Of a DNA stretch of 64,000 nucleotides, positions 32,128-61,800 are shown in pieces. Within the stretch, counting starts at the first letter, position 1. Each line of letters begins with the position of its first letter. A program made the position numbers and the translations under genes. Below the pieces are notes generated by a model that made no database searches, was not told the DNA's origin, and worked only from the letters and a program-made list of their open reading frames with translations. This DNA comes from Linyphia triangularis (Eukaryota > Arthropoda > Arachnida > Araneae > Linyphiidae), in assembly GCA_963978545.1 (NCBI GenBank), contig OZ021727.1, forward strand, positions 48,707,385-48,771,384, given 5' to 3'.

Positions 32128-33681
32128 TTGCAATGAAAGAAACATGCATATACAAAATTAAAACAAAAACTTTAGTTATTCAGAAATTCAATCCCTTCCA
32201 AATGCAATACAGTACATTTCTATATAAAAAAAATAGGAATTTACAACTAGAAATAATTTCACCACAAAATCTTCCAGCCATTCAATTACTTTGTACTTCC
32301 ACTTCCTTTTTGTCTCCAAATTTTGTAACTGTGACTGAGCTAACTTATACTTTTCTCATATTCTTTTAAATAGCCCGGATGTCTCAGCAAAAGATACAAC
32401 TGATTTCTTCTGGCAGAAAAAAAAAAAAAAAAACTAGTGGTTTGGAATATCACCCAACATTCAATTACATTATAATATTGATAATTGCATTAAAATTTAT
32501 GGTGTTATTTACTGTTTTCATATTTTCTCTCATTTAAATAAAACGGGCCAGTTTGCCGTTACTTTTGGCAATCATTTTTACATGTGCAAAAAAAAAAAAA
32601 AAAAAAAGACGCCAAGAAGGAGTAATTGGCAATTTTATTCGATAGACATTCCATTGTCCTTTATTGTGCACTAAACAAAAAAAAAAAATCATTCGTTGAT
32701 GGGCGATGCTCAAGGGCAGAGAGCTCTATGTTAAAGCCACTCGTTTTTCAACTTTGTATGATTTTACGCATTTGTACTGGAATTTCAAAGGTGGGGACGA
32801 TTAGAACATCTTTACGGGCAATAGCACAGCGATTTTAATCAAAATCCTTAGCGCCGTTTTTTAGCAATTGCTGAAAAACACTATTTTTTCAAGATTCTTA
32901 ATGATTTCATCCTTATGCGCATATTCGATTTTGACGAAAGCCTTATTGGTAGGTCCCATGGCCACCACTAACCCACACACCAAATTTGAATATCTTAGGT
33001 CAATTTGTTTGGGAGTTATGCTGACCACATACACACAGACAGACATTTTTTCTAGACCACTTTTTTGAAATCAGGGTATTCCAAAACGTGAAGAAATGTT
33101 AAAAAAAAAAATTGGGAAAATAAAAATTTCACCCAAAACAATACTGTTACAAAAATCGTCTGTAGATAATAAATAGTGATAGTAAATAGTGACGTATTTA
33201 TTTTAAAATTCTATTTTATTTTATTTTGCTAAAGAGTGACGTATTTATTTTAAAGTTCTATTTTATTTTATTCTGCATAAATTGTAAACACTGACGTATT
33301 TATTTTTAAAATTCTATTTTTATTTTATTTTATTTGTTAAAAGCGATAATTTAGGTTGGAAAAGGTGGCAACACCAAAATCATTCGAGAAATTACAAGGC
33401 ATTTTGATCAGACGGTTGGTCGGCCTCATTTCTCCATTATCTCGGTGATACACATACAAGATTTTATGAAAATCTACTCCCCTTAACAGGAGGACATTAA
33501 CTATCGAGAAAGTGAATTTTTGCGCTCAAACATTTTACAAATACTTTCACTTTTCAAAACTACGCTACTCTGAAAATTGCAGTTTTAATTTAAATGTATT
33601 TTTTTTTTTTTTTTATTAAAAAAAAAAAGTATTTCTTCGACTTACCAGTGGAGCTCCAATCTGAAGTACATGTGCATTCAT
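11699..33681 (-). CDS. Ionotropic receptor gene IR-A, 5' half (five exons, 3' part not in view)
   Basis: Ligand-gated cation channel of the ionotropic receptor (variant iGluR) type, expected in the membrane of chemosensory cells. Exons in order: 33681-33646, 29749-29652, 28723-28639, 26726-26571, 11846-11699 (523 nt, 174 residues). All joins keep frame and have AG/GT sites. The start Met is preceded in frame by a stop 6 codons upstream, with no signal peptide or amino-terminal domain, so it begins directly at S1. S1 shows SPWVIFG, NKWTGLIGD and GGPLF followed by SEDRAKAVQFSAP; the Arg in SEDR aligns with the Arg that binds the ligand carboxylate in iGluRs. Exon 5 has the TM1 helix and ends at the pore region (LLGQ). 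The M3, S2 and last exons are not seen; they probably lie left of the window beyond the gypsy insertions, or the copy is truncated. I do not recognise a named orthologue. Confidence 0.85.
11847..12460. other. IR-A intron upstream of exon 5
   Basis: AT-rich. About 11930-12060 aligns with 58480-58620 in IR-B, so it is duplicated host intron. No gene seen. Confidence 0.6.
12465..12680 (+). repeat. Degenerate repeat built from short GAAT words, copy 1
   Basis: GACCGAATTTTTTTCGACCG is followed by about ten short words of the form TCAGAATG, TTAGAATG or CCAGAATT at 12-20 base spacing. A related copy in the opposite orientation lies at 25605-25830. Class unknown; no TSD read. Confidence 0.6.
13190..15860. 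mobile_element. Inner foldback-type element of the same family
   Basis: Starts TAGTAGAGCGGC at 13190 and ends CCTCTCTACTA at 15860. The left arm (13190 to about 14410) and right arm (about 14700-15860) pair over more than 1 kb with interruptions, for example the GATACTGCCC motif at 14345 with its complement at 14784. The right arm is interrupted by the palindromic element at 15258-15713. A short poly-C/poly-A run lies in the loop at 14481-14502. Confidence 0.72.
15258..15713. mobile_element. Nested double-palindrome MITE inserted at TA
   Basis: The whole 456 bp is an inverted repeat: it starts ATACTAAACTCCAAC and ends GTTGGAGTTTAGTAT. Inside, a segment of 213 bp is directly repeated (ATACTAAACTCC at 15258 and 15471), and each half is itself an imperfect palindrome around TTTGTTCTCTAC-type loops. 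It splits the foldback arm, where GCCTA...TAACTTTGAAC flanks it in place of GCCTAACTTTGAAC seen in other modules, so the target duplication is TA. This suggests a Tc1/mariner-type mobiliser. Confidence 0.78.
16338..16899. repeat. Inverted repeat inside the outer foldback
   Basis: Left arm 16338 to about 16480 and right arm about 16757-16899 are near-perfect complements (for example GCCTTGGTACACTTT at 16461 with AAAGTGTACCAAGGC at 16760). The spacer is about 275 bp of AT-rich sequence. It resembles a MITE inserted into the foldback right arm. No coding sequence. Confidence 0.75.
17021..18394. other. IR-A intron segment, first copy of an internal duplication
   Basis: No gene seen. 17130-17860 aligns in patches with 21690-24150, for example the TTGGAATCC region near 17435 and 23840 and the AAAATTTACAAA region near 17631 and 24025. 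Poly-T runs occur at 17679-17700. Confidence 0.5.
18395..19935. repeat. 1.5 kb long inverted repeat
   Basis: The left arm 18395 to about 19110 and right arm about 19215-19935 are imperfect complements (AATTCAG...CTCAGTGGAG at 18408-18441 against CTCCACTGAG...CTGAATTA at 19890-19922; GGTACTCCATTC at 19760 against GAATGGAGTACC at 18558). The central spacer is about 105 bp. I estimate roughly 80-85% arm identity by eye. No coding frame and no clear target duplication. Confidence 0.8.
19936..21764. other. IR-A intron, no gene seen
   Basis: AT-rich sequence with poly-T tracts (20140-20160, 21425-21470) and a poly-C run at 21111. Nothing recognisable as coding. The last about 75 bp align with 17130-17215. 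Confidence 0.5.
22510..22900 (-). pseudogene. Transposase C-terminal relic, pogo-like copy 1
   Basis: Frames encode IIQYDGEMYPDQIDL and, after a frameshift near 22640, MKKSGAYFKWPNIN. The F-K-W-P-rich tail is a pattern I know from the C-termini of arthropod pogo/Tigger-like DDE transposases. The catalytic core is missing. It aligns with the relic at 27500-27900. Confidence 0.55.
22962..23108 (-). repeat. tRNA-derived SINE in pogo-like copy 1
   Basis: On the minus strand the head begins near 23100 with TGGCTGTGTGGCTAGAGC (A box, TGGCTAGAGC, 23072-23081) and has GGGTTTGAGTCCC (B box, 23034-23046). A non-tRNA body follows to about 22962. The head lacks a proper acceptor stem, so it is not a working tRNA. 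Pogo-like copy 2 runs through this point without it. Confidence 0.72.
23761..25604. other. IR-A intron, second copy of the internal duplication
   Basis: 23765-24150 aligns in patches with 17400-17860. The rest is AT-rich with a TTA/poly-T run at 24668-24720. No gene seen. Confidence 0.45.
25605..25830 (-). repeat. Degenerate repeat built from short GAAT words, copy 2
   Basis: In reverse complement it starts with GACCGAATTTTTTTCGACCG and continues with AGAAT/CAGAAT words at 12-20 base spacing, matching copy 1 at 12465-12680. Confidence 0.6.
25831..26570. other. IR-A intron, no gene seen
   Basis: Less AT-rich than the surroundings in places, but no coding frame or element ends recognised. Confidence 0.45.
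26571..26726 (-). CDS. IR-A exon 4, end of S1
   Basis: 156 nt between acceptor TTCTTTCAG and donor GTAAAACT. It encodes GGPLFVSEDRAKAVQFSAP, containing the ligand-type Arg, and ends with FSIQ, which joins in phase 0 to the TM1 exon (VWL). Confidence 0.9.
26800..28065 (-). mobile_element. Decayed pogo-like DNA transposon, copy 2 (right end lost)
   Basis: Left end TAGTCATTCAAGGTAACTTT at 26800 next to TA, and the same internal layout as copy 1, including the second GGGTAACTTTGAATC at about 27005. The right TIR is not found; similarity ends near 28065. It sits 74 bp upstream of IR-A exon 4 in the intron. Confidence 0.65.
27500..27900 (-). pseudogene. Transposase C-terminal relic, pogo-like copy 2
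   Basis: Encodes VDLKDNWFLVRGMKKSS and YWKWPNINHDL, matching the relic in copy 1 with separate frameshifts. No catalytic core. Confidence 0.55.
28066..28638. other. IR-A intron between exons 3 and 4
   Basis: A 96-codon minus-strand frame (28069-28359) has a hydrophobic stretch (YNYFLLFLLLAVNS) but no family match I recognise and no splice context; I treat it as chance. Confidence 0.5.
28639..28723 (-). CDS. IR-A exon 3, S1
   Basis: 85 nt. Acceptor ATACATTAG, donor GTAAGTAA. It encodes YQLQSNTPYGG and NKWTGLIGDMLNN, the typical N-x-W-x-G-x-I-G motif of S1. Confidence 0.9.
28724..29651. other. IR-A intron between exons 2 and 3
   Basis: AT-rich, with a short internal direct repeat (AGCTAAGATTTAATGTGTG at 28907 and 29350). 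No gene seen. Confidence 0.55.
29652..29749 (-). CDS. IR-A exon 2, start of S1
   Basis: 98 nt. Acceptor TTTTTTTGCAG, donor GTAAGTTT. It encodes FSPWVIFGKG and GVAIEIYEAM, the N-terminal S1 strand and helix. It leaves two bases that complete an Asp codon with exon 3. Confidence 0.9.
29750..33144. other. IR-A first intron, mostly featureless
   Basis: AT-rich with several long poly-T/poly-A tracts (30161-30200, 30882-30907, 32101-32129, 32589-32607). At about 32840-33060 lies a dispersed-repeat-like segment ending in an ACACACAGACAGACATTTTT-type tail, similar in style to other arthropod repeats. Small frames here (31542-31796, 32097-32369) are not recognisable. Confidence 0.5.
33145..33400 (+). 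repeat. Truncated, diverged gypsy LTR fragment with an internal triplication
   Basis: Begins TGTTACAAAAATCGTCTG and runs to the AAGGTGGCAACACC region, matching the first about 200 bp of the LTR at 865-1332 (read on its minus strand). A segment of about 50 bp with GTGACGTATTTATTTTAAA occurs three times here and once in the intact LTR. Similarity ends near 33400. Confidence 0.7.
33646..33681 (-). CDS. IR-A exon 1 with start codon
   Basis: ATG at 33681-33679, then 12 codons (MNAHVLQIGAPL) and a strong donor GTAAGTCG. The join to exon 2 gives APL-FSPWV, the normal start of an IR S1 lobe. An in-frame TAA lies upstream. The exon is tiny and rests on the strong donor, the phase and the good junction; a different first exon remains possible. 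Confidence 0.65.
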
Positions 33682-36600
33682 AATAATAGAATCAATAAAT
33701 TATTTAATATAATCAAAATTTAGTAAAAATCTTTGTAAAGAGAACGAAAACTGCATATATTCACTCAATGTTGTAAAAAATAATCTTGACATAGTATGTA
33801 CTGAACCATTGAAGTGTTATTAAAGAAACGTGTGCAAATTTGAAATTAAAATGTAATGATATTAGATACGATCGGTTGCTTCTAATGAAAACGTAATAAA
33901 CTTTTGTACAGTTCTGTTGTTCATATTTTTATGGAATTTGGCTCTTGTGTTTTAATAAAGATGAGAGGAGTAGTATGAAAAGTTAATGTTAGAATTTTGT
34001 CCTTTATATTTAACCATAAATTATGAAAAAGATTAATAAGCTAAATTACTAAAACTGTTAATGTGAGATAAAAAGATTAGGAATGTCTCAAAGATCTATC
34101 ACACAATGCTCTGTTTTTCTATTAAGCAGGTTTTCCAAAATATTTTGTCTTTTTAGAGACATACTTCAATTTGTGTTGACAAGGAATTTAGAAATCCATG
34201 TAGTTGCCAAATATTAAAAATCAATTATAAATAGGGCAATCCACTTCAGAAGTAAAACCAGAGGTTTCAAAGAGAATATAGATTAAATATAATATAGATT
34301 GCAGTTCAAACAGCAAAAACTAGACCTGCAAAAACATTACAAATTTAACTAGAATGTTTTTTTAATTTATGGATGAAGATTTGTAAACATTTCCTCTCAA
34401 CAAAATTTATTGAGGTTCATGTCATCAAAATGACCATTAAAATCATTTATATCAAATTACAGACTAATAGATTCCTAATTATCAATGTGTTTTAGTACGA
34501 GAGTTCTTTATTCAAGAGAAATTAGCATTTTATAAGAGTAAGCTTAATTGTGACCAAATGGTATGATTATCAAAAGAACGAAAGTATTGTAATTCCATAA
34601 ACATCTATCAAAATATTTTTTAAGCGTGCTTAAAATATATTTAAAAACCAATACTTTTTTAATGTTGGAAATGTTTGAAAGATTATACGATAAAAATCAA
34701 TTAACTTCCCTATAAGAAACTGATAATTCTATTCAAAGCTATTCTGGTCGACAAATGTAGGAAATTTTTTCTAACCTCTGATGATTTTACCTATCAACTA
34801 TACAGGAAAACATAACACGTATGTTTGCGACAATAACTGTAATTAAAAGGCTGCTGTTCTAAACCAAAGTCCATTAAAATAAAACGGCAATAACTTCTCA
34901 ATCGTATGACCTAAGAAATCACTGCATAAATTTGGAGTGTTCCAAATACTTTTATTAGTTGCTTTAGATGTCTGGATATACTGCTCCGATGGCAACACAA
35001 GGCGGGAAACGCGCCGTTCAAAACTTTTGGGTGGCTGCAGTTGAGTGTACCATTTGTTGAATTAACGGTTCACTCCTATAGTCGATGAGTAATACGGGGT
35101 AACTTTGTAAAGTGCTAGAGTAGAATTTGTTCCCCATATTATTATTAAATAAGGTCTACTATTGATAATTATGCCGTATACCATCAGGATTTTTTTTGCC
35201 GTTATATTTTAATTACATTTAAAAATTGCATTTATGTTAAATATGATGTTTTTGGAGCTTCTCATTCACAAATTACTAGCTCTACGCGAAACATAAATTT
35301 TTGTATCAAATTATAAAAATGACCATTCAATGAGTGTGATGGTAAAAGGTTTTAGAATATTTTATCCTATTTGTAACTGTTATGATTGATACTACAAAAG
35401 ACATTTCATGCAACGATCATTTTGAATTTGTTTGAAATGTACTTGAAAATTTTGTATATAAACACAATGAGAATAGAAGGTTAGCCTCCTTACACGTAGG
35501 GGACATAGTGAAGCTCATGCCAACATGTATTTGTCCATACATGGGAGAGCAGCTGGCTCCCTCTTCCACGTACGGATACACTCTTTCAGGTGACCAAGTC
35601 CGAGCCTACTTTTTGCCAAGTTTCGACTTCGATTGATGATGGCAAGTGGGGTAATTAATCCTACGAATCGTTATCAGTAGAGTGTGTAAAAGTGACCTTA
35701 TAGTGACAGCCCAAACCTGGATAGAATGCATTGTCATCAACTACGAATTTATCTTCAAAGTTTCAGCATAATTAAATGACAACAAATAGGATGATTTACC
35801 CTCCGCTGATTTGCCAGCCACACTCTCCCAACGAAGTTTTAAAGGATTTAAAAAGAATTTAATCCTTAAATTGATAATGTAAGTTAGTTAACTTATATTT
35901 TGTAATTAATCACTCCTTTTAAATGCGTACTGATTAATATTTAATTCTTTACTGATGCATTAGAATTATGCAGGAAAGTTTATTTTTATTTGAATATTAT
36001 AACTGATTTCGCAAATAATTAAAAAAAAAAAATTGTTGGAGGAAAATAAATTTTACTTTTTGACTCACGTTTTGAAGTTTAATTTTTTTTGTTTTCACTT
36101 GAAGAATTTTAAAGAAATATAAATGCACATTATTTTTCATAAAGTAGGCAATACAAATTTAACATCCTCCATCTTTCAATTAATAATAACAAATTTTTTC
36201 AATTCCTCATGTATATATATACAGAGAGAGATATATAGATATATTCTGTACTAATTTTTCATGTCCCATTATTGTTTAATAATATGCCATTTAAGCTCAT
36301 ATGGAGGTTGGATGTGGAAAACTTTGAAGTTGAAAAAATATTTTTTTCAGCTATATATTACATGCTTAACATCCACATGTATCTAAAGTTAAGGAAATAA
36401 AATTGCTTGTAAGCATTTTATAATTTTTTTTTATCAAAAGCAGATTTTAAGATCCTTTATTATTTTTTTGCATTTGTATTGCAACTTTCGAGGATTTACA
36501 TTAAAATATCCCATTCAACCCTATTTTTGCAAATTAGTATGTATTTTTTTTTTTATCTCATAAATTTACAAGTTGAGGTAGAGTATAAATATTTAACCAA

Positions 36601-38516
36601 AATTTAAATTTGCCTTCTAACTCATTTATGTTTCTAATGTTACACTCCGGATATTAAGACGTTACAAAACTAATTCAAATTATATAAATCTTTTGTATTG
36701 AAGATATTAATGTAAATATCAGTTAACACATTATTATTTCTATTGTGTTTGTAAATAAATATGTATTTTCAATATTACCTAGCTTTAATTCAGGATCCTA
36801 TTTTTATTACAAATCACTAACTGTTTCTACTTTAATTGATATCGGCTGATGATTTTCTTCTGAAGATTAGTACTCTAAATTTATATAGATTAACTTCAGT
36901 TATGTTAATTGCAAACTTGGCGTACTTGTCAACCTTAAATAATAAAATTTATAGCAACGGGTAGGGCGCTGCAGTAATTTGGTGCAGTGAATTTTACGAA
37001 TCTTGAATTCAAGATGGAATCCCCAAAATATGTATTTTAGTAATAACTTTAGTCGTCCTAGTATTAAACTTAAACACACAAGCTTCCTGCTTTTCAAAAA
37101 ATCATAGTTGCATTCAGAGTTGTCGTAGATCAATCCCAAAACATTCATTGTATAAATTGAACCCAGATTCATTACTACGCGACACATCTTTTTTATATCT
37201 TAGCAATGCTCTGAAAATTTTTAGAAACGTCCAAAAATGACCTGACTGTTATCACTACTTTAAAATTTACTTCCGTTACTACTTACAATTTTTCCATTAA
37301 TAAAGAGTTATAGCTAAAATTGTAATTTAAGAAATATGATTATTATGTACAATTATTTAGAAACAAATCGTTTAATATTATGTTTAATGAATTTGACTTT
37401 TGATCTCCCAATACTAACATTGTAATTTAAATTTTTATAATTTTTATATTCCTAATAACAATTGGGAGGCAACTTTAAACGTATCCATACTAAACACGAA
37501 AAGTTTTTGTTAAATTTTCATGCACCACAATTTGTATTTTCATATAAAAAATTTATTATAAAAAAATTATTCATTTAAAAAGAATTAAAAAATAAAAGAA
37601 AATGGATAAAGAAAATAAAAAATGTGTAATAGTTTGGATTGAATTTTTATAAAAATCGGTAAAAATTGGTATGCATTATATTATTTTAAGTCAGTAACGT
37701 AAGCATTTTGTCATTCTTCCTAAAATTATATGTATTCAGCGACACTATGTATTCTATTTTTTTCCGAAATATTCTTTAGAGTAGTTAATTACGAAAAAAT
37801 TACGAGTTATTTTGCAATATTTGTTTATATTCGTCTTTGTTTCCCATGTCACTCAAAACTGTTTGTCTCATTTTATCTTTATGAACTTCTCAGTCTTAAA
37901 TAATCAAACAATAATTTGAGTATGCTTTTTTAAATATATATTTATGTACTATACATCATCATAATATTTTATATTTTTTGCCATGATCATATTCTTTTTT
38001 ATTGCATTTTGTATTGTTTCTTAAAAAGATACTGCATTTCGAATCCGAAAATGCTAGATTTTGAAAATAGGGATAGTAATTTTCGAATTTTAGTCATTTG
38101 CATTTGAATTATTCGTTACAACTATTATTTTTTTTTTATTATATCATTGTTTATCTAATTTTTTCTCATGTTCATGAAATAAAGTAAAATTCTTTTTTAA
38201 TCTTCTAATTTTTTTAAATTTTTTTTTCTTTCTAAATTTCGACTGGAAAATTAAAAAAAATTCAAACTGCTTACATTATGCTTCAAACGATAATTAAATA
38301 ACGATAACATAATAATCTGATATAATACAAAAGAAAAAATCAATGGAGAGTAGGTATTGAATTTTTTTGTATGCTTCTTGTGGTGTTTTACCATATTACT
38401 ATCGCAGATGAAAATCATTATTTTTAAAACTTCATGTGAAGGAAGAACTAAATAAAACACCAACATTGTATGCTACATGCTCCATTTAATCGCTAAATAC
38501 AGATTCATTGTCATTT
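33682..38516. other. Region between IR-B and IR-A
   Basis: About 4.8 kb of AT-rich sequence. Less AT-rich patches at about 34970-35060 and 35480-35650 look like old repeat copies but I cannot name them. The 95-codon frame at 36900-37187 has no recognisable motif. The IR-A promoter should lie near 33.7-34 kb; no clear core element was found. Confidence 0.5.
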
Positions 38517-58395
<19,879 letters not shown>

Positions 58396-58800
58396 CTGTT
58401 AAATATATACAGCTTCATATGATCAAAGGTTAATAAAGAATAAAATAAAATTAAAATCGACTTCAAAATGGGCTTATAAAGCAAAAGATTATTTCCTTCT
58501 CTCTCCCCCTCCTCCCCCCCCCCTTTCCCATACACCCTATAAATTTTGCTCTTTGAAGCAGGCGATAAACTAATTATAAAATTCAGAAATAAACAAGTAT
58601 TACCTTTAAAAAATTAATAATTTAGCTACATAAATTCTGAGGGAATAATAAAACATAATATTGTAGTTCTCTAATTAATATTTAAAAAGGCTAATTTATT
58701 TTTCTAACTCCTTTGGCACATACTTCCCATATAGAGAATTCATGGGAACACTATTTTTTATTTTTTGGCAGCCTTAAAATCATTTTAGTTTTATTTAATA
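58396..58800. other. IR-B intron upstream of the TM1 exon
   Basis: Aligned in part with 11930-12180 of IR-A. No gene seen. Confidence 0.6.
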
Positions 58801-61800
58801 CTAGCTGAATACCCGTGCTGCGCTACGAAATTTTACCATTAGCATTTTAGCGATCAAAAGACATTCATGTATTCTACACTTCAGACGTTTGCTCCCATTT
58901 CGATCCCGACAAATTGATTTATCAAAATAGGAACTTTCCTTTGTTGACATTTTAAACGAAATTTATAATTGTGAATAGTAAACTGGAATAGTTTGTGTTT
59001 ATGTTTGCTCTTAGTTCTAAATTTCAAAGTAGTAGCTGCATTGGAATTAAGTTAATTAGACATTAAGTTAATCCTCGTATAGTTTCAATGTTGCGTCGTC
59101 TTTTCATCCCTTAAAAATTCGTTAATCGATATTGGAATGACTTATTTTTTTAACATTTGCAAAAAAATATCAGAAAAATTACTACATTGGAAGAGGAACA
59201 TTCGGATATCCCTCGTTTGGAACATTTAACCCCTCTTCGACCCCTTAAAGTTGGTTAATCGAGAACAGAATGGCTTACTTTTTCTATGTTTAATCTTTTT
59301 TGACATTTGTACCAAATTTCCGAGTTGTGACCATATGGGAAGTGGTACATTCGAATATTCCTCGTTTGGAACGTTTAACCCCTTTTCCACCCCTTGAACC
59401 ACCCGAGATCGGAATAGTTTACTTTTTCTGCGTTTGACTTTATTGATATTCACACCAGTTTTCAGAATTGTGAAAATATGAGAAGTAGGACATTCGAATA
59501 TATAGCTCGTTTGGAACATTTAACCCCTTTTTGACCTCTTAAAGTGGGTTAATCGAGATCGGAATAGCTTACTTTTTCTATGTTTACCATTGTTGACATT
59601 TGTACCAATTTTTAGAGTTGTGACCATATGGGAAGTGGTACATTCGAATATCCCGCGTGTGGAACGTTTAACCCCTTTTTGACCTCTAAGAGTGGGTAAA
59701 TAGAGATCGGAATAGCTTACTTTTTATACGTTTGTTTTTGTTGATACTTGCACCAGATTTCAGAGTTGTGACGAAAGGGGAAGTAGGACATTCGAATATC
59801 CCTCGTTTGGAACGTTTAACCCCTGTTTCACCCCTTAAAGTGGGTTAATCGAGATCGGAATAACTTACTTTTTCTTCGTTTGTCTTTATTGATATTCTCA
59901 CCAATTTTTAGAGTTGTGACGAAATGAGAAGTAGGACATTCGAATATTCCTCGTTTGGAACGTTTAACCCCTTTTCGAACCCTTAAAGTGTGTTAATCGA
60001 GATCGGAATAGCTTACTTTTTCTATGTTTACTATTGTTAATATTTGTACCAATTTTTAGAGTTGTGACCAAATGGGAAGTAGGATTTTCGAATGTCCCCC
60101 GTTTGGAACGTTTAACCCCTTTTCGACCCCTTAAAGTGGGTTAATCGAGATCGGAATAGTTTACTTTTTCGATTTTTACCATTGTTGATATTTGTGCCCA
60201 TTTTCAGAGTTGTGACTATGTGGGAAGTATTATTTTCGAATGTCCCCCGTTTGGAACGTTTTACCCCTTTTCGACCCCTTAAAGTGGGTTAATCGAGATC
60301 GGAATAGTTTACTTTTTCTATTTTTACCATTGTTGATATTTGTGCCGATTTTCAGAGTTGTGACTATGTGGGAAGTAGGATTTTCGAATGTCCCCCGTTT
60401 GGAACGTTTAACCCCTTTTCGACCATTTAAACTGGGTTAATCGAGATCGGAATAGTTTACTTTTTCTATTTTTACCATTGTTGATATTTGTGCCGATTTT
60501 CAGAGTAGTGACTATGTGGGAAGTAGGATTTTCGAATGTCCCCCGTTTGGAACGTTTTACCCCTTTTCGACCCCTTAAAGTGGGTTAATCGAGATCGGAA
60601 TAGTTTACTTTTTCTATTTTTACCATTGTTGATATTTGTGCCGATTTTTAGAGTTGTGACTATGTGGGAAGTAGGATTTTCGAATGTCCCCCGTTTGGAA
60701 CGTTTTACCCCTTTTCGACCCCTTAAAGTGGGTTAATCGAGATCGGAATAGTTTACTTTTTCTATTTTTACCATTGTTGATATTTGTGCCGATTTTTAGA
60801 GTTGTGACTATGTGGGAAGTAGGATTTTCGAATGTCCCCCGTTTGGAACGTTTAACCCTTTTTCGACCCCTTAAAGTGGGTTAATCGAGATCGGAATAGT
60901 TTACTTTTTCTATTTTTACCATTGTTGATATTTGTGCCGATTTTCAGAGTTGTGACTATGTGGGAAGTATTATTTTCGAATGTCCCCCGTTTGGAACGTT
61001 TTACCCCTTTTCGACCACTTAAAGTGGGTTAATCGAGATCGGAATAGTTTACTTTTTCTATTTTTACCATTGTTGATATTTGTGCCGATTTTCAGAGTTG
61101 TGACTATGTGGGAAGTAGGATTTTCGAATGTCCCCCGTTTGGAACGTTTAACCCCTTTTCGACCCCTTAAAGTGGGTTAATCGAGATCGGAATAGTTTAC
61201 TTTTTCTATTTTTACCATTGTTGATATTTGTGCCGATTTTCAGAGTTGTGACTATGTGGGAAGTAGGATTTTCGAATGTCCCCCGTTTGGAACGTTTAAC
61301 CCCTTTTCGACCCCTTAAAGTGGGTTAATCGAGATCGGAATAGTTTACTTTTTCTATTTTTACCATTGTTGATATTTGTGCCAATTTTCAGAGTTGTGAC
61401 TATGTGGGAAGTATTATTTTCGAATGTCCCCCGTTTGGAACGTTTTACCCCTTTTCGACCCCTTAAAGTGGGTTAATCGAGATCGGAATAGCTTACTTTT
61501 TCTATGTTTACCATTGTTGACATTTGTACCAATTTTTAGAGTTGTGACCATATGGGAAGTGGTACATTCGAATATCCCGCGTGTGGAACGTTTAACCCCT
61601 TTTTGACCTCTAAGAGTGGGTAAATAGAGATCGGAATAGCTTACTTTTTATACGTTTGTTTTTGTTGATACTTGCACCAGATTTCAGAGTTGTGACGAAA
61701 GGGGAAGTAGGACATTCGAATATCCCTCGTTTGGAACGTTTAACACCTGTTTCACCCCTTAAAGTGGGTTAATCGAGATCGGAATAACTTACTTTTTCTT

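Noticed and set aside
36900..37187. 95-codon minus-strand frame
   Set aside because: No recognised motif, AT-rich codons, no conserved neighbour; likely chance.
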